NCBI GenBank assembly: GCA_035459025.1
Contig: DATHYT010000022.1
Span: 1-15,682 of the forward strand
Direction of reading: 5' to 3'
Origin: JAABQT01 sp035459025
Lineage (GTDB): Bacteria > Pseudomonadota > Gammaproteobacteria > Burkholderiales > SG8-39
DNA length: 15,682 nucleotides
A program made the position numbers and the translations under genes. The notes under the pieces are model-generated. The model was not told the DNA's origin. It saw only the letters and a list, made by a program, of their open reading frames with translations, and searched no databases. Below, in pieces: positions 15,449 to 15,682 of the stretch (position 1 is the stretch's first letter; each line of letters opens with the position of its first letter).

Positions 15449-15682
15449 TCAGCCCGCCAGCACGCGCCCCAGGTGCGGCTGCACGTCCTTCACGCCGGGC
15501 ACGCCGCGCACCGCGAGGATCAGCGCCTCGCGCTGCTCCTGCGATTCCACGGTGCCCCAGAGCTGTGCCACGCCCTTCTCCACTTGCACGTAAACGACGG
15601 CGCTCGCCGCCCAGTCCTCCTCGCGCAGCATGGCGTCGATGCGCGCGCGCAGTTCTTCGTCCTTGACGTCCGCCGGAGCCAC
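15449..15682 (-). CDS. BON-domain protein (C-terminal part, runs off the window)
   Basis: Seventy-seven residues of a C-terminal BON domain are visible. An N-terminal helix (DEELRARIDAMLREEDW) is followed by the strands VVYVQVEKGVAQLWGTV and the second helix-strand unit SQEQREALILAVRGVPGVKDVQPHL. The Gly in WGTV and the PGV turn are typical. The frame is open to the right edge, so the GTG at the very end of the window is not necessarily the start. Domain layout and ending resemble CBS-BON proteins, in which a pair of CBS domains precedes the BON domain, but the upstream part is not visible. BON domains are thought to bind membranes or other proteins. A perfect palindrome follows the stop codon, and the sugar-acid operon begins 33 bases later on the same strand, so co-transcription is possible. 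Confidence 0.8.
   Translation of the reverse strand: MAPADVKDEELRARIDAMLREEDWAASAVVYVQVEKGVAQLWGTVESQEQREALILAVRGVPGVKDVQPHLGRVLAG

Overview
This 15.7 kb window is a dense, high-GC, protein-coding segment from what looks like a proteobacterial chromosome. A betaproteobacterium is my best guess, from the GC-rich codon use, the gene families and their pairings; this is inference, since no rRNA or other taxonomic marker is present. I see no rRNA, tRNA, CRISPR array, transposase, phage gene or defence gene. Fourteen protein genes are present, the first and last cut by the window edges. No gap between genes exceeds about 100 bases.

Region 1 (2-4048, + strand) is a tightly coupled four-gene operon: an ABC ATPase (5' end missing), an ABC-2 type permease, a GldG-like membrane-anchored ABC auxiliary protein and a DUF4340 protein. 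Each junction is a 4-base ATGA overlap. The set resembles gldA/gldF/gldG plus DUF4340, but its substrate is unknown. Region 2 (4095-6161, +) is an EF-G paralogue of the FusA2/EF-G-2 type. It lacks the catalytic switch II histidine and the usual switch I motif. Its stop codon lies in a small palindrome that also holds the stop codon of the convergent next gene.

Region 3 (6179-9378) mixes redox and sugar-acid enzymes: a uronate-dehydrogenase-like SDR (-), a periplasmic glutaredoxin-like protein (+) followed 2 bases later by an SMP-30/gluconolactonase-type lactonase (+), and a zinc alcohol dehydrogenase (-). Region 4 (9479-12561, +) is an EmrAB-type drug-efflux operon: a MarR regulator, an HlyD/EmrA adaptor and a 14-TM DHA2 MFS pump. 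A good 22-bp palindromic operator lies over the predicted marR promoter.

Region 5 (12567-15415, - strand) is a second coupled operon, transcribed as amidohydrolase (COG3618 lactonase type), beta-hydroxyacid dehydrogenase (GarR/MmsB type), then enolase-superfamily (mandelate racemase-like) enzyme. With the uronate dehydrogenase and the lactonase of region 3, these enzymes could form an oxidative sugar-acid route (dehydrogenase, lactonase, dehydratase, semialdehyde reductase), although they lie in separate transcripts. The enolase-superfamily enzyme has unusual acid/base residues, so its reaction cannot be assigned. The window ends with the C-terminal BON domain of a cut-off gene, followed by a perfect 18-bp palindrome.

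I found no convincing wholly new system. The best leads are the GldAFG-DUF4340 operon of unknown substrate, the odd active site of the enolase-superfamily enzyme, the shared-stop palindrome at 6159-6181, and the marR promoter that predicts a nearly leaderless transcript.
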